A stretch of DNA of 56,268 bases from DASPSR01 sp035516175 (lineage in GTDB: Bacteria; Nitrospirota; UBA9217). The DNA lies in assembly GCA_035516175.1 (NCBI GenBank), contig DATJAO010000072.1, positions 1 through 56,268 on the forward strand, in the 5' to 3' direction. The notes under the pieces were generated by a model, which searched no databases, was not told the DNA's origin, and worked only from the letters and a program-made list of their open reading frames with translations. A program made the position numbers and the translations under genes. Of this stretch, positions 24,151 to 32,463 are shown piece by piece (within the stretch, counting starts at the first letter, position 1; every line of letters begins with the position of its first letter).

Positions 24151-24450
24151 ATGAAGCTAGCGGTATTTTTGAGCGATTGGAGAAGGACTGAAGAAACCCT
24201 TGAGAGAATGAAGGCCGAAAAGCTGGGCGTCATCCTTGTTGAAAACGGCATTTACCATGCTGTGGTGAAGGAAAAAGGCAAAGATTCGCCGGTGCTGTCA
24301 AAAGCAGGCGCGAACTTTTACGTATTGTCCGATGATCTCGAGACGAGAGGGTTTACAGCGGCGAACGTCAACTCCAAGGTGAAGGTCATCGGCTACGGCG
24401 ATATCGTCGATCTCATCATGAACGACTACGAGAAGATGGCTTGGCTATAG
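24151..24450 (+). CDS. dsrH: DsrH/TusB-like sulfur-relay protein
   Basis: A 99-residue protein of the DsrH/TusB family, the smallest subunit of the hexameric DsrEFH/TusBCD sulfur carrier. Seen: LVENGIYHAVV, FYVLSDDLETRGF and the ending VKVIGYGDIVDLIMNDYEKM followed by AWL, which lines up with the MAW terminus of E. coli TusB. There is no cysteine at all, so this subunit cannot carry persulfide; Allochromatium DsrH has one. GGGAGGTGAAC precedes the ATG. First of three relay genes (order H-E-F), separated from the ferredoxin by a terminator. Confidence 0.75.
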   Translation: MKLAVFLSDWRRTEETLERMKAEKLGVILVENGIYHAVVKEKGKDSPVLSKAGANFYVLSDDLETRGFTAANVNSKVKVIGYGDIVDLIMNDYEKMAWL

Positions 24451-24563
24451 CATAAAAAAAACGAAGGATGAGGGCGAGGAGCGAGGGACGTATTCATCCT
24501 TCATCCAACCGAGCGCAAGCGAAGGTCGTTCTTCGCCTGTCAGAAACTATTAAGGAGGATAGC

Positions 24564-24923
24564 ATGGGAGAATTAACGTTGGGGGTATTCCCTTCCCTGG
24601 TTGGCTCGATGTCGCTCGATTTTGCGTTCAAGCTTGCCGAGGCTGGGATCGCCAAAGGACACAAGGTAAACATGTGGCTCTCCGGCAATGCCGTGATGAT
24701 GGCCAAAAAGGGCCAAAAGCCATTCAAAGACTATTCTCATCTTGAAAAGCGCATGAAGGAACTCATGGGCAAGGGTATGGAGGTCACGGTATGCGAGGCG
24801 TGCGCCGAGGCCAGGGGATACCACAAGGAAGATACGCCCGAGGGCATGAAGCGGGCGAGCATGGACTGGTACCTGGCAAAGACCGTCAAGACCGACCGAC
24901 TTTTGCATATAGGAGGTGAGTAA
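24564..24923 (+). CDS. dsrE: DsrE/TusD-like sulfur-carrier protein
   Basis: A 119-residue DsrE-fold protein. The conserved sulfur-binding Cys lies in TVCEACAEARGY (Cys 77, Cys 80), equivalent to the persulfide-carrying Cys of TusD/DsrE, and the N-terminus LTLGVFPSLVGSMSLDFAFKL matches the nucleotide-binding-like fold. The start is the ATG at 24564 behind AAGGAGGAT; an earlier in-frame ATG would lie in a non-conserved stretch. It is followed after zero bases by the DsrF-like gene. Preceded by a 43-bp hairpin region, GAAGGATGA (24463-24471) with TCATCCTTC (24494-24502), without T-run. Confidence 0.8.
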   Translation: MGELTLGVFPSLVGSMSLDFAFKLAEAGIAKGHKVNMWLSGNAVMMAKKGQKPFKDYSHLEKRMKELMGKGMEVTVCEACAEARGYHKEDTPEGMKRASMDWYLAKTVKTDRLLHIGGE

Positions 24924-25337
24924 ATGGGTGCCGTAAAATTATTGTTTATTGTACAGAGGCCGCCGTACAAGAGCGAGAACCCCCGTCTCGCGCTCACCCA
25001 TGCAATCGCGAGCCAGACCGCGGAGATCTATATGGACGAAGGAGACTCCGTTGTCCCGACTATGGTGTTCGTCGGCGACGGTGTGCTGAACGCCGTGAAG
25101 AACCAGCAGGCCATGAAGCTCTACGGAGTGACAACCACCGAAAGCCACATCAAGAGCTGTCTGCTCATAGACCTGCCTGTCTGGGTGTGCAAGGAAGACA
25201 TGGAGAGGCTCGGACTCAAGGAAAATCAGATGATCACCGATGCAGAGGACATGGGCGCCGAACTCAAGACGAAATTCGTATCCTATGCTGATATTCAAAA
25301 AGAGATGGAGACGGTCAAACACCTGCTGTTCTTTTAG
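24924..25337 (+). CDS. dsrF: DsrF/TusC-like sulfur-relay protein
   Basis: A 137-residue DsrE-fold protein. Seen: an N-terminal strand-helix VKLLFIVQRPPYKSENPRLALTHAIASQTAEIY, MVFVGDGVLNAVKNQ, and VWVCKEDMERLGL (Cys 89), which aligns with the WVCAASLRERGL segment of E. coli TusC; Cys 79 is also present. It starts immediately at the dsrE stop, with AGGAGGTGAG inside the dsrE end, so the two are coupled. These subunits form a relay to DsrC in sulfur oxidisers; here they accompany a DsrD-containing cluster. Confidence 0.8.
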   Translation: MGAVKLLFIVQRPPYKSENPRLALTHAIASQTAEIYMDEGDSVVPTMVFVGDGVLNAVKNQQAMKLYGVTTTESHIKSCLLIDLPVWVCKEDMERLGLKENQMITDAEDMGAELKTKFVSYADIQKEMETVKHLLFF

Positions 25338-25395
25338 CGGACAGCTACTCTGTAGCGGTTGCTGCAGGGTTATTGTTGACAGATTGTGATTGGAT

Positions 25396-25920
25396 ATGGA
25401 TCTGAAAAGACTTCTGCAGGAAAGAAAAACTACTATCGTTAAAAAGTGGTTCGATACGGTAGCGGAGACATATCCTGACGATACGTCCCGTTTTCTCAAA
25501 AAGCAGAAGGCCCAGTTCGCGAATCCTGTCGGCTACACAATCTCCGAGGGCATCGAGCGCCTCTTTGACGCACTGCAGCAAGGGATGCTGCCGGACACGG
25601 TCTCAACGTTTCTTGACGGCATTGTCAGGATCCGGGCTGTTCAGAACTTTGCCCCGTCCGAGGCCGTTGCGTTCATCTTTCATTTGAAGAAGGTGATCCG
25701 GCAGGAGCTCGGAAACGAGATCCTGAAACAGCAGGGCATGACCGACCAACTTTCAGCATTTGATTCCACCATTGATGACCTGGCTCTCTACGCATTTGAC
25801 ATCTACATGAAGTGTCGGGAAAAAATTTACGAGCTCAAGGCAAATGAAGTGAAAAACGCGACCTTCCGGCTCCTGCAGCGGGCAAAGCTGATGGAAGGCG
25901 GGGGCGAAGAACAGAAATAG
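25396..25920 (+). CDS. RsbRD-N-terminal-domain-like helical protein upstream of dsrM
   Basis: A 174-residue all-helical protein resembling the N-terminal domain of RsbRD-type stress regulators (RsbT co-antagonist). Seen: LLQERKTTIVKKWFDTVAETYPDDTSRFL (1-35), NPVGYTISEGIERLFDALQQGM, IRIRAVQNFAPSEAVAFIFHLKKVIR and a final helix MKCREKIYELKANEVKNATFRLLQRAK. Such proteins commonly precede dsrMKJOP in sulfate reducers and related lineages, which suggests a regulatory or sensory link, but no mechanism is known to me. ATG 25396 has no good ribosome binding site; a TTG two codons earlier is possible. Confidence 0.7.
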   Translation: MDLKRLLQERKTTIVKKWFDTVAETYPDDTSRFLKKQKAQFANPVGYTISEGIERLFDALQQGMLPDTVSTFLDGIVRIRAVQNFAPSEAVAFIFHLKKVIRQELGNEILKQQGMTDQLSAFDSTIDDLALYAFDIYMKCREKIYELKANEVKNATFRLLQRAKLMEGGGEEQK

Positions 25921-25970
25921 GATTTTCAAAATCAGCGGCATTGTCAATCTCACAGAAAAGAGGTAACGAT

Positions 25971-26966
25971 ATGAAAGCCTTAGTTTCCCTTATCGCAGTT
26001 CTCCTGCTTGTCCTGATTGCCTATGCAGGAGTGGCGGCGGCGAATCTGCGGTTCCTCTTTGGCGTCGTCATCCCCTATGCGGCGTTCCTCTTGTTCGTCG
26101 GCGGGATGATCGTCCGTGTTCTCAAATGGGGGAGTTCGCCGGTCCCGTTTCGCATTCCCTCGACCTGCGGGCAGCAGAAATCACTTCCATGGATCAAGCA
26201 CAGCAAACTGGAAAATCCGTCCGGCGCGTTGGGCGTGATCGGGCGTATGGCGCTGGAAGTGCTCTTTTTCCGTTCCCTGTTCCGGAACCTCAAGACGCAA
26301 TTGAACGGTGAGGGCAAAATCTCTTACGGAGAGGCCAAGTGGCTCTGGCTTGCCGGCATGGCGTTTCATTGGTCATTCCTCATCATTTTGTTCCGACATA
26401 TGCGGTTCTTCATCGAGAGGGTACCCGCAGCAGTACAGCTCGCGGAAGGCCTCGACAGCTTCCTCCAGATCGGCGCCCCGCTCCTCTATATGACCGATGT
26501 GGTTCTCCTACTGGCTGTGACCTATCTCTTCATCAGGAGAATCGGGATTCCCCAGATGCGGTATATCTCGCTGATTGCCGACTACTTCCCGCTCTTCCTT
26601 ATCCTGGGGATCGCGATCTCCGGCGTCCTGATGCGGTACTTCTACAAAACGGACATCGTGAGCGTCAAGATGCTTGCTATGGGTCTCATCAGCTTCAAGC
26701 CTGTGATGCCAGCAGAGACTATCGGTGTGATTTTCTATATCCATCTTTTCCTCCTGAGCGTCCTGTTCGCCTACTTCCCGATGAGCAAGCTTGTGCATCT
26801 GGGCGGAGTGTTCCTGAGCCCCACGCGGAACATGGCAAACAGCAACGGGATGAAGAGGCATGTCAATCCCTGGAACTACCCGGTCCATGTTCACACCTAC
26901 GAAGAGTATGAGAATGATTTCAGGGATAAAATGAAAAACGCCGGGATCCCGGTAGAAAAGGAGTAG
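25971..26966 (+). CDS. dsrM: DsrM, membrane cytochrome b subunit
   Basis: A 331-residue NarI-like membrane protein with two heme b, which with DsrK exchanges electrons between menaquinone and DsrC trisulfide. Seen: N-terminal helices (about 1-50), then a NarI-type core with helices around 115-140 (FHWSFLIILFRHMRFF, with His ligands), 170-190, 205-230 and 260-290 (IHLFLLSVLFAYFPMSKLVHLGG), and a basic C-terminal tail. Start ATG 25971 with AAGAGG before it. It ends 2 bp before dsrK. First gene of a tightly packed five-gene operon. Confidence 0.93.
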   Translation: MKALVSLIAVLLLVLIAYAGVAAANLRFLFGVVIPYAAFLLFVGGMIVRVLKWGSSPVPFRIPSTCGQQKSLPWIKHSKLENPSGALGVIGRMALEVLFFRSLFRNLKTQLNGEGKISYGEAKWLWLAGMAFHWSFLIILFRHMRFFIERVPAAVQLAEGLDSFLQIGAPLLYMTDVVLLLAVTYLFIRRIGIPQMRYISLIADYFPLFLILGIAISGVLMRYFYKTDIVSVKMLAMGLISFKPVMPAETIGVIFYIHLFLLSVLFAYFPMSKLVHLGGVFLSPTRNMANSNGMKRHVNPWNYPVHVHTYEEYENDFRDKMKNAGIPVEKE

Positions 26967-26968
26967 TC

Positions 26969-28588
26969 ATGGCGAAACTTCCGAAACCAGAAGAACTGTC
27001 GAAGATAGATTTCACGCCGCCAAAGTCGGGATGGATGGATACGCCCGTCGTGTTCAAGGAAGGCATGTTCTGTCACGGATCCAAGCCTAAGAGCCTCGAG
27101 ATCCTCGGTTTTCCCAACCCCCGCGACTGGCGGCCGGCAGACGCGGACTGGAAGCTGCCCGAGAACTGGAAAGAGATTATCCTTGAGGGGATCGCTGACC
27201 GCCTTAAAAAATACCGGTCATTCCGGCTCTTCATGGACATCTGCGTGCGCTGCGGGGCCTGCGCGGACAAGTGCCACTTTTTCATCGGGACCGGCGATCC
27301 CAAGAACATGCCGGTCCTCCGCGCCGAGCTGATCCGCTCGGTCTATCGAAAAGAGTTCACCACGGCCGGCAAGATTCTGGGCAATATGGCCGGCGCCCGT
27401 GAGCTTAACCTCGACGTGTTGAAGGAATGGTGGTACTACTTTTTCCAGTGCACCGAGTGCCGCCGCTGCTCGATCTTCTGTCCCTACGGCATCGACCAGG
27501 CCGAGATCACGATCATCGGCCGGGAGTTGCTCAATCTTCTCGGCCTCAACATTGAATGGATCGCCGGTCCTGCTGCCAACTGCTATATGAAAGGGAACCA
27601 CTTAGGACTCGAGCCCCATACCATCGTCGGCAACCTCGAATACATGCTCGACGACATTGAGACCGTTACAGGCAAGAGAATCAAACCGACCTTTAACCGG
27701 AAGGGCGCCGAGATTCTCTTCGTGACGCCATCGGGCGACCTCTTTGCCGATCCGGGCACGTACACGGCCATGGGCTACCTCATGCTCTTCGAAGAGCTCG
27801 GGCTTGACTATACCTGGAGCACGTACGCCTCGGAGGGCGGCAACTTCGGGTTTTTTACCACGAACGAGCTGGCAAAGCGGCTCAACTCGAAAATCTATGC
27901 CGAGGCCAAGCGGCTCGGGGTCAAATTTGTCATCGGCGGCGAGTGCGGCCATATGTGGAGGGTGCTCCACCAGTACATGGACACCTGGAACGGCCCCGCC
28001 GATTTCCTCGAGGTCCCCAAGTCCCCAATCACAGGCACGGTCTTTGAGAATGCGAAATCGAGAAAGATGATCCATGTTGTCGAGTTCACCGCGGACCTGA
28101 TCAAAAACGGCAAGCTTAAGCTCGATCCGCGGAGGAACGACCACCTCAAGGTGACGTGGCACGATTCCTGTAACACTGCACGCGGCATGGGCTTCTTCGA
28201 CGAGCCCCGCTACGTGCTCAAGAGCGTGGTGAACAACTTCTACGAAATGCCCGAGGATACCATCCGCGAGAAGACCTTCTGCTGCGGCAGCGGGTCCGGC
28301 CTCAATGCCTCCGAAGATATGGACCTCAGGATGAAGGGCGGGTTCCCGAGGGCGAACGCGGTCAAGTTCGTTCGGGAGCACTACGGCGTGAACATGCTCG
28401 CCAACATCTGCGCCATCGACCGGGCATCCCTTCCGCCGCTCATGGATTACTGGGTCCCGGGCGTGAAGGTCACCGGCCTCCATGAGCTGGTAGCGAACGC
28501 CCTGGTGATGAAGGGTGAGAAGGAGAGAACCACCGACCTGCGCGGTGAGCCCCTTCCAGGAATTCAAGCGAAGGAGGAAAAAGCCTAA
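26969..28588 (+). CDS. dsrK: DsrK, heterodisulfide-reductase-like iron-sulfur subunit
   Basis: A 539-residue HdrD-like subunit on the cytoplasmic face, predicted to reduce the DsrC trisulfide. Seen: two ferredoxin motifs (CVRCGACADKCHFF and CTECRRCSIFCPYG) and C-terminal CCG domains that bind a special [4Fe-4S]: WHDSCNTARGMGFFDEPR and FCCGSGSGLNASEDM. The N-terminal extension (about 1-80) matches DsrK and not plain HdrD. Its stop overlaps the dsrJ start (TAATG). Confidence 0.95.
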   Translation: MAKLPKPEELSKIDFTPPKSGWMDTPVVFKEGMFCHGSKPKSLEILGFPNPRDWRPADADWKLPENWKEIILEGIADRLKKYRSFRLFMDICVRCGACADKCHFFIGTGDPKNMPVLRAELIRSVYRKEFTTAGKILGNMAGARELNLDVLKEWWYYFFQCTECRRCSIFCPYGIDQAEITIIGRELLNLLGLNIEWIAGPAANCYMKGNHLGLEPHTIVGNLEYMLDDIETVTGKRIKPTFNRKGAEILFVTPSGDLFADPGTYTAMGYLMLFEELGLDYTWSTYASEGGNFGFFTTNELAKRLNSKIYAEAKRLGVKFVIGGECGHMWRVLHQYMDTWNGPADFLEVPKSPITGTVFENAKSRKMIHVVEFTADLIKNGKLKLDPRRNDHLKVTWHDSCNTARGMGFFDEPRYVLKSVVNNFYEMPEDTIREKTFCCGSGSGLNASEDMDLRMKGGFPRANAVKFVREHYGVNMLANICAIDRASLPPLMDYWVPGVKVTGLHELVANALVMKGEKERTTDLRGEPLPGIQAKEEKA

Positions 28589-29016
28589 TGAAACTTTATG
28601 ACGGCGGGAAAATAATCATTGGCCTCCTGATTTTCGTCGGTATTGCAACTTTTCCTTTTTACTACAATATCGGAAAGGTGAACGCCAAGCCCGAGCCGAA
28701 GGTGGATACCCCGGCGATCCAGGAATGGGAAAAGCAGTACGGAAAGAAGGAATGTGTTGAGTCCAAGGAATTCATGCGGACCAACCACATGCAGCTCATC
28801 AACCTCTGGCGCGACTCCGTGGTACGCAACATGAACCGTGTGTACATCAGCACGTCGAACCATAAGAAATTCAATATGAGCCTGCAGAACGGCTGCATGC
28901 AGTGCCACTCCAATAAGAAGAAGTTTTGTGACGAGTGTCATAATTACATGGCTATAAAGCCTTTCTGCTGGGACTGCCACATTCAGCCGCAGGAAAAGGA
29001 GGAGAATAAATCATGA
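28588..29016 (+). CDS. dsrJ: DsrJ, triheme cytochrome c
   Basis: A 142-residue periplasmic triheme cytochrome anchored by an uncleaved N-terminal helix (about 9-28). Three CxxCH heme sites: Cys 103-His 107, Cys 114-His 118 and Cys 127-His 131. Cys 56, in KKECVESKEFMRTNHM, is the likely conserved distal ligand, since DsrJ has a heme with unusual His/Cys ligation. Tightly packed with dsrK and dsrO (4-bp ATGA overlap). Confidence 0.95.
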   Translation: MKLYDGGKIIIGLLIFVGIATFPFYYNIGKVNAKPEPKVDTPAIQEWEKQYGKKECVESKEFMRTNHMQLINLWRDSVVRNMNRVYISTSNHKKFNMSLQNGCMQCHSNKKKFCDECHNYMAIKPFCWDCHIQPQEKEENKS

Positions 29017-29843
29017 GCATGGACAGGAGACAATTTCTGAAAATTGCCGGCATCTCCTCCATTCTGGGGTTTGGCGCTTCCGTTGCAAACGCGACGCATC
29101 CGATCTGGGTCAAAGGCTTGGATCCCTCGCAAGTAGAGCCGAACAAGGACGCCCTGACGGCAAAAAGATGGGCCATGGTCGTGGACATGAGCAAGTTCAA
29201 GACCGATGAGGATTTCAAGAAGACCATTGATGCATGCCACCTAACGCATAACGTCCCTGACTTCCGGAATCCCGACGGCAGCGTCGATACGAGGCATGAG
29301 ATCAAGTGGATATGGAAGACCGCATACGAGAATGCGTTTCCGGGCGAGCCGAACAAGTTCATGGACGAACATCTCAAGGAAATGCCCTTTCTGGTGCTGT
29401 GCAACCACTGTGACAATCCTCCGTGCGTTCGGGTATGTCCCACCAAGGCAACGTTCAAGCTCCCGAACGGGATCACGATGCAGGACATGCACCGCTGCAT
29501 TGGCTGCCGGTTCTGCATGGCTGGCTGCCCCTACGGGGCACGGAGTTTCAACTGGCTTGACCCACGGAAGGCCATCAATCCTGAAAGAGAGAACAAGCAA
29601 TACCCCACGAGGACCAAGGGCGTTGTGGAGAAGTGCACCTTCTGCTCGGAACGGCTCGAGATGGGAAAGATGCCGGCTTGCGTGGAGGCTGCGCCCAAGG
29701 GCGGCCTGCTATTCGGCGACATCGAAGACCCCAATTCAGATGTCAGAAAGATCGTTTCGACCAAGTATACCATCAGGAGAAAATCTGATTTGGGTACTGG
29801 GCCCGCCATTTATTATCTCATAGGAGGGAGCGACCATGCTTGA
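29013..29843 (+). CDS. dsrO: DsrO, periplasmic iron-sulfur protein (Tat)
   Basis: A 276-residue protein exported by the Tat pathway: DRRQFLKIAG at residues 4-13 followed by a hydrophobic stretch ending VANA. Ferredoxin motifs CNHCDNPPCVRVCP and CIGCRFCMAGCPYGARSF, plus CTFCSERLEMGKMPACVEAAP, fit the NrfC/HybA-like architecture with several [4Fe-4S] clusters. It passes electrons between DsrP and DsrJ. The start overlaps dsrJ by 4 bp, and its end overlaps dsrP by 8 bp. Confidence 0.95.
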   Translation: MSMDRRQFLKIAGISSILGFGASVANATHPIWVKGLDPSQVEPNKDALTAKRWAMVVDMSKFKTDEDFKKTIDACHLTHNVPDFRNPDGSVDTRHEIKWIWKTAYENAFPGEPNKFMDEHLKEMPFLVLCNHCDNPPCVRVCPTKATFKLPNGITMQDMHRCIGCRFCMAGCPYGARSFNWLDPRKAINPERENKQYPTRTKGVVEKCTFCSERLEMGKMPACVEAAPKGGLLFGDIEDPNSDVRKIVSTKYTIRRKSDLGTGPAIYYLIGGSDHA

Positions 29844-31008
29844 GAAAGCATTCGAAGGAAGTAAAAAATACTGGGCATGGATATTTTTTCTCGGTGCCCT
29901 TGTGCTGATAGGGTTCTACTACTACCTGCAGCAGTTCATGTACGGATTGGGTATTACCGGTTTGGGCCGTGACGTGTCGTGGGGCCTGTACATCGGCCAG
30001 TTCACGTTCCTTGTCGGCGTTGCTGCTTCGGCAGTGATGCTGGTGATCCCGTACTATTTACACGATTATAAGACGTTCAGCAAGATCGTGATCCTTGGCG
30101 AGTTCCTCGCCATCTCCGCCGTGACCATGTGCATTTTGTTCATCATGGCTGACATGGGCCAGCCGATGAGGGTAATGAACGTCGTCCTCCATCCGACGCC
30201 GAATTCCGTCATGTTCTGGGATTTCCTTGTGCTCTCGGGTTATCTGGTCCTGAATATTTTGATCGGCTGGGTCACATTGAGCTCGGACCGAAAAGGCGTT
30301 CCGCCGCCGAAATGGATCAAGCCCTTTATCATTCTGTCGGTCCCCTGGGCGATCAGCATCCATACGGTGACGGCGTTCCTGTATGCCGGTCTTCCGGGAC
30401 GGCACTTCTGGCTCAGCGCCATAATGGCGGCCCGGTTTCTGGCATCGGCATTCGCCGGCGGTCCTGCGCTTCTCATTATCCTTGCCCTCATCGTGAGGAA
30501 GGTCAGCAAGTTCGATCCCGGCAAGGAGCCGATCCAGGCGCTTGGGAAGATCGTGGCTTATGCCATGTTCGCCAACGTCTTTTTCCTGGGCCTCGAGTTC
30601 TTTACGGCCTTCTACAGCAGCATCCCGGCCCATACCGATTCGTTCAAGTATCTCTACATCGGGCTTGATGGCCACCGCGAACTGGTGCCCCTCATGTGGA
30701 CGTCATCGGTCTTTGCGGTCATCGCGCTCACCATGCTGTTAATCCCCGCTGCCCGCAAGAACGAGAGATCACTCGTCCTTGCCTGCATCATGCTCTTCAT
30801 CTCCCTCTGGATCGACAAGGGATTCGGTCTGATCATCGGTGGTTTCGTGCCGAACCCCCTGGATCAGGTGCGTACGTACTGGCCGACGATGCCTGAGACC
30901 TGGATCACCATCGGCGTCTGGTCCATCGGGTTCCTGATCCTGAGCATGCTGTACAAGGTCGCTATTTCGGTTCGAGAGCAGACTGCTGGCGTAGAAATAG
31001 AGCATTAA
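29836..31008 (+). CDS. dsrP: DsrP, NrfD-like membrane quinone-interacting subunit
   Basis: A 390-residue polytopic NrfD/PsrC-family protein with about ten membrane helices. Seen: YYYLQQFMYGLGITGLGRDVSWGLYIGQFTF near the N-terminus, LSAIMAARFLASAFAGGPALLIILALI, and C-terminal helices with LVLACIMLFISLWIDKGFGLIIGGFVPNPL. NrfD-type subunits oxidise or reduce quinone without heme. Last gene of the dsrMKJOP operon, followed by a terminator. Confidence 0.95.
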   Translation: MLEKAFEGSKKYWAWIFFLGALVLIGFYYYLQQFMYGLGITGLGRDVSWGLYIGQFTFLVGVAASAVMLVIPYYLHDYKTFSKIVILGEFLAISAVTMCILFIMADMGQPMRVMNVVLHPTPNSVMFWDFLVLSGYLVLNILIGWVTLSSDRKGVPPPKWIKPFIILSVPWAISIHTVTAFLYAGLPGRHFWLSAIMAARFLASAFAGGPALLIILALIVRKVSKFDPGKEPIQALGKIVAYAMFANVFFLGLEFFTAFYSSIPAHTDSFKYLYIGLDGHRELVPLMWTSSVFAVIALTMLLIPAARKNERSLVLACIMLFISLWIDKGFGLIIGGFVPNPLDQVRTYWPTMPETWITIGVWSIGFLILSMLYKVAISVREQTAGVEIEH

Positions 31009-31036
31009 TAAAACCGGAGTTATGGCCTCTCTGTCA

Positions 31037-31071
31037 AGGGCTCGTCCCGCTCCACGGACGGGCCCTTTTTT
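31037..31071 (+). terminator. Terminator after dsrP
   Basis: AGGGCTCGTCC (31037-31047), 8-nt loop, GGACGGGCCCT (31056-31066) and a T-run. One wobble pair in an 11-bp stem. Confidence 0.85.
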
Positions 31072-31163
31072 GATCCGCTTTTCTCTCTTGATTTTATCCG
31101 CCTCGACGGGTAATATAGGGTGCTTTTGGAATTTTACTTTTACTGAAGGAGGGAACTGGGCTC

Positions 31164-31349
31164 ATGTATATGGTAACTATCGACAAGGGCAAATGCGACG
31201 GCGACGGGACCTGCGTGAATATGTGCCCGCAGTCCGTATTCAAAGTGGACGGCGGCAAGGCCGATCCGGTGAACATGTCCGAGTGCATCAGCTGTCTGAC
31301 CTGCGTTGAGAACTGCCCGCAGCAGGCCATTACGGTCAGCGAAATATAA
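31164..31349 (+). CDS. Small ferredoxin, Asp-ligand type (copy 2)
   Basis: A 61-residue ferredoxin differing from the copy at 23874 at only six positions (9, 20, 28, 29, 43 and 59), all outside the cluster ligands. The same Cys 11/Asp 14/Cys 17/Cys 21 and Cys 41/44/47/51 pattern is kept. GAAGGAGGG precedes the ATG. It sits after the dsrP terminator and before its own terminator, so it forms a separate monocistronic unit. The duplicate flanks the DsrHEF-MKJOP block on the other side, which suggests a dosage role or recombination between the copies. Confidence 0.92.
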   Translation: MYMVTIDKGKCDGDGTCVNMCPQSVFKVDGGKADPVNMSECISCLTCVENCPQQAITVSEI

Positions 31350-31373
31350 GGAAGAACAACAGCTCACGAACAA

Positions 31374-31406
31374 GGGGATAGGTGAAGAACCTATCCCCCT
31401 TCTTTT
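31374..31406 (+). terminator. Terminator after ferredoxin copy 2
   Basis: Perfect 10-bp stem GGGGATAGGT (31374-31383) and ACCTATCCCC (31389-31398), 5-nt loop, then CTTCTTTT. Confidence 0.85.
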
Positions 31407-31456
31407 GGCCAGACGACTTCCGGCAGACGATGAAATTCTCCCCCAACACTTTAGCG

Positions 31457-32230
31457 CTACTCTTTCTTTTCCACAAGTTTTTGGAACGCCGATAAGAGAT
31501 CGATGGGCAGCGGAAAAACAATGGTCGTATTTTTTTCCGTACCGATCTCGGTAAGGGTCTGGAGATATCTGAGCTGAAGTGCCATGGGGTTCTTGCTGAT
31601 GACCCCTGCCGCCTCGGACAGCTTCGCCGATGCCTGCAGTTCGCCTTCCGCATGGATGATTTTGGCCCGCCGTTCACGTTCTGCCTGTGCCTGGATGGCG
31701 ATAGCTCGCTGCATCTCGGCCGGGAGGTCAACATTCTTCACTTCGACCGTGGTGACCTTCACGCCCCAGGGCTCTGTCTGGAGATCAATGACCTTTTGGA
31801 GTTCAGCGTTGATGGCCTCGCGGTTCGAGAGCAGGTCGTCGAGCATGTTCTGTCCGAGGATGCTCCTGAGCGTTGTCTGCGCGATGAGCGACGTGGCGTA
31901 GTAAAAATCCTCGACCTCGATGATTGCCTTGCGCGGATCGATAACCCGGAAGTAGGCTACGGCGCTCACCTTGACGGTAACGTTGTCCTTGGTGATCACG
32001 TCCTGCGAGGGGACGTCCATGGTGACCGTCCGCATACTCACCCGCACCATCTTCTGGATCCCGGGCAGGAGGATGATAAGACCCGGGCCCTTGACGCCAC
32101 CGTCAAGGGGCACCTTCCCAAGGGTGAAGATCACGCCCCGTTCGTACTGCTTCAGAATCTTGATCGTGTTGAAGAGAAACCAGATAATAATAATTACCGC
32201 AACCAGCAAACCAAGTCCAATCGCTTGCAT
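31457..32230 (-). CDS. Slipin (stomatin-like SPFH-domain membrane protein)
   Basis: A 257-residue SPFH protein: N-terminal membrane helix (about 3-25), SPFH domain (about 30-190) with YERGVIFTLGKV, GPGLIILLPGIQKMVRVSMR and VTKDNVTVKVSAVAYFRV-type motif, then a helical tail (RAIAIQAQAERERRAKIIHAEGE) and a C-terminal hydrophobic segment. Slipins form oligomeric membrane microdomains and usually pair with NfeD, which lies just upstream on the same strand across a 233-bp gap. AGGAGG precedes the start. Confidence 0.9.
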   Translation of the reverse strand: MQAIGLGLLVAVIIIIWFLFNTIKILKQYERGVIFTLGKVPLDGGVKGPGLIILLPGIQKMVRVSMRTVTMDVPSQDVITKDNVTVKVSAVAYFRVIDPRKAIIEVEDFYYATSLIAQTTLRSILGQNMLDDLLSNREAINAELQKVIDLQTEPWGVKVTTVEVKNVDLPAEMQRAIAIQAQAERERRAKIIHAEGELQASAKLSEAAGVISKNPMALQLRYLQTLTEIGTEKNTTIVFPLPIDLLSAFQKLVEKKE

Positions 32231-32300
32231 ATCAGAACCTCCTTCGTGAATTCTGTCGTATGTACCTGACTCATACTAGCCGGAACCACATGCTTTGAAC

Positions 32301-32333
32301 ACGAATGGAACGAATTATACGAATTGCACGAAT
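32301..32333. repeat. Four 9-bp-spaced ACGAAT units
   Basis: ACGAAT occurs at 32301, 32310, 32319 and 32328, an exact 9-bp period with variable 3-base spacers, in the 233-bp gap between the NfeD and slipin genes. The surrounding region shows no gene. Confidence 0.75.
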
Positions 32334-32463
32334 GAGACTAAGGATTCACTCGCGTAATTTGCCCCTTCAGTGACATTCGAGGTACAGTTTTAGAATATTC
32401 TTTTCCATTTTGGTAAAAAATCAATTTGTAAGTCACGAGATAAACGTGATGAGTATCTGCTCT

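Noticed and set aside
27602..28567. 321-codon minus-strand frame opposite dsrK
   Set aside because: Antisense shadow of dsrK in GC-rich sequence.
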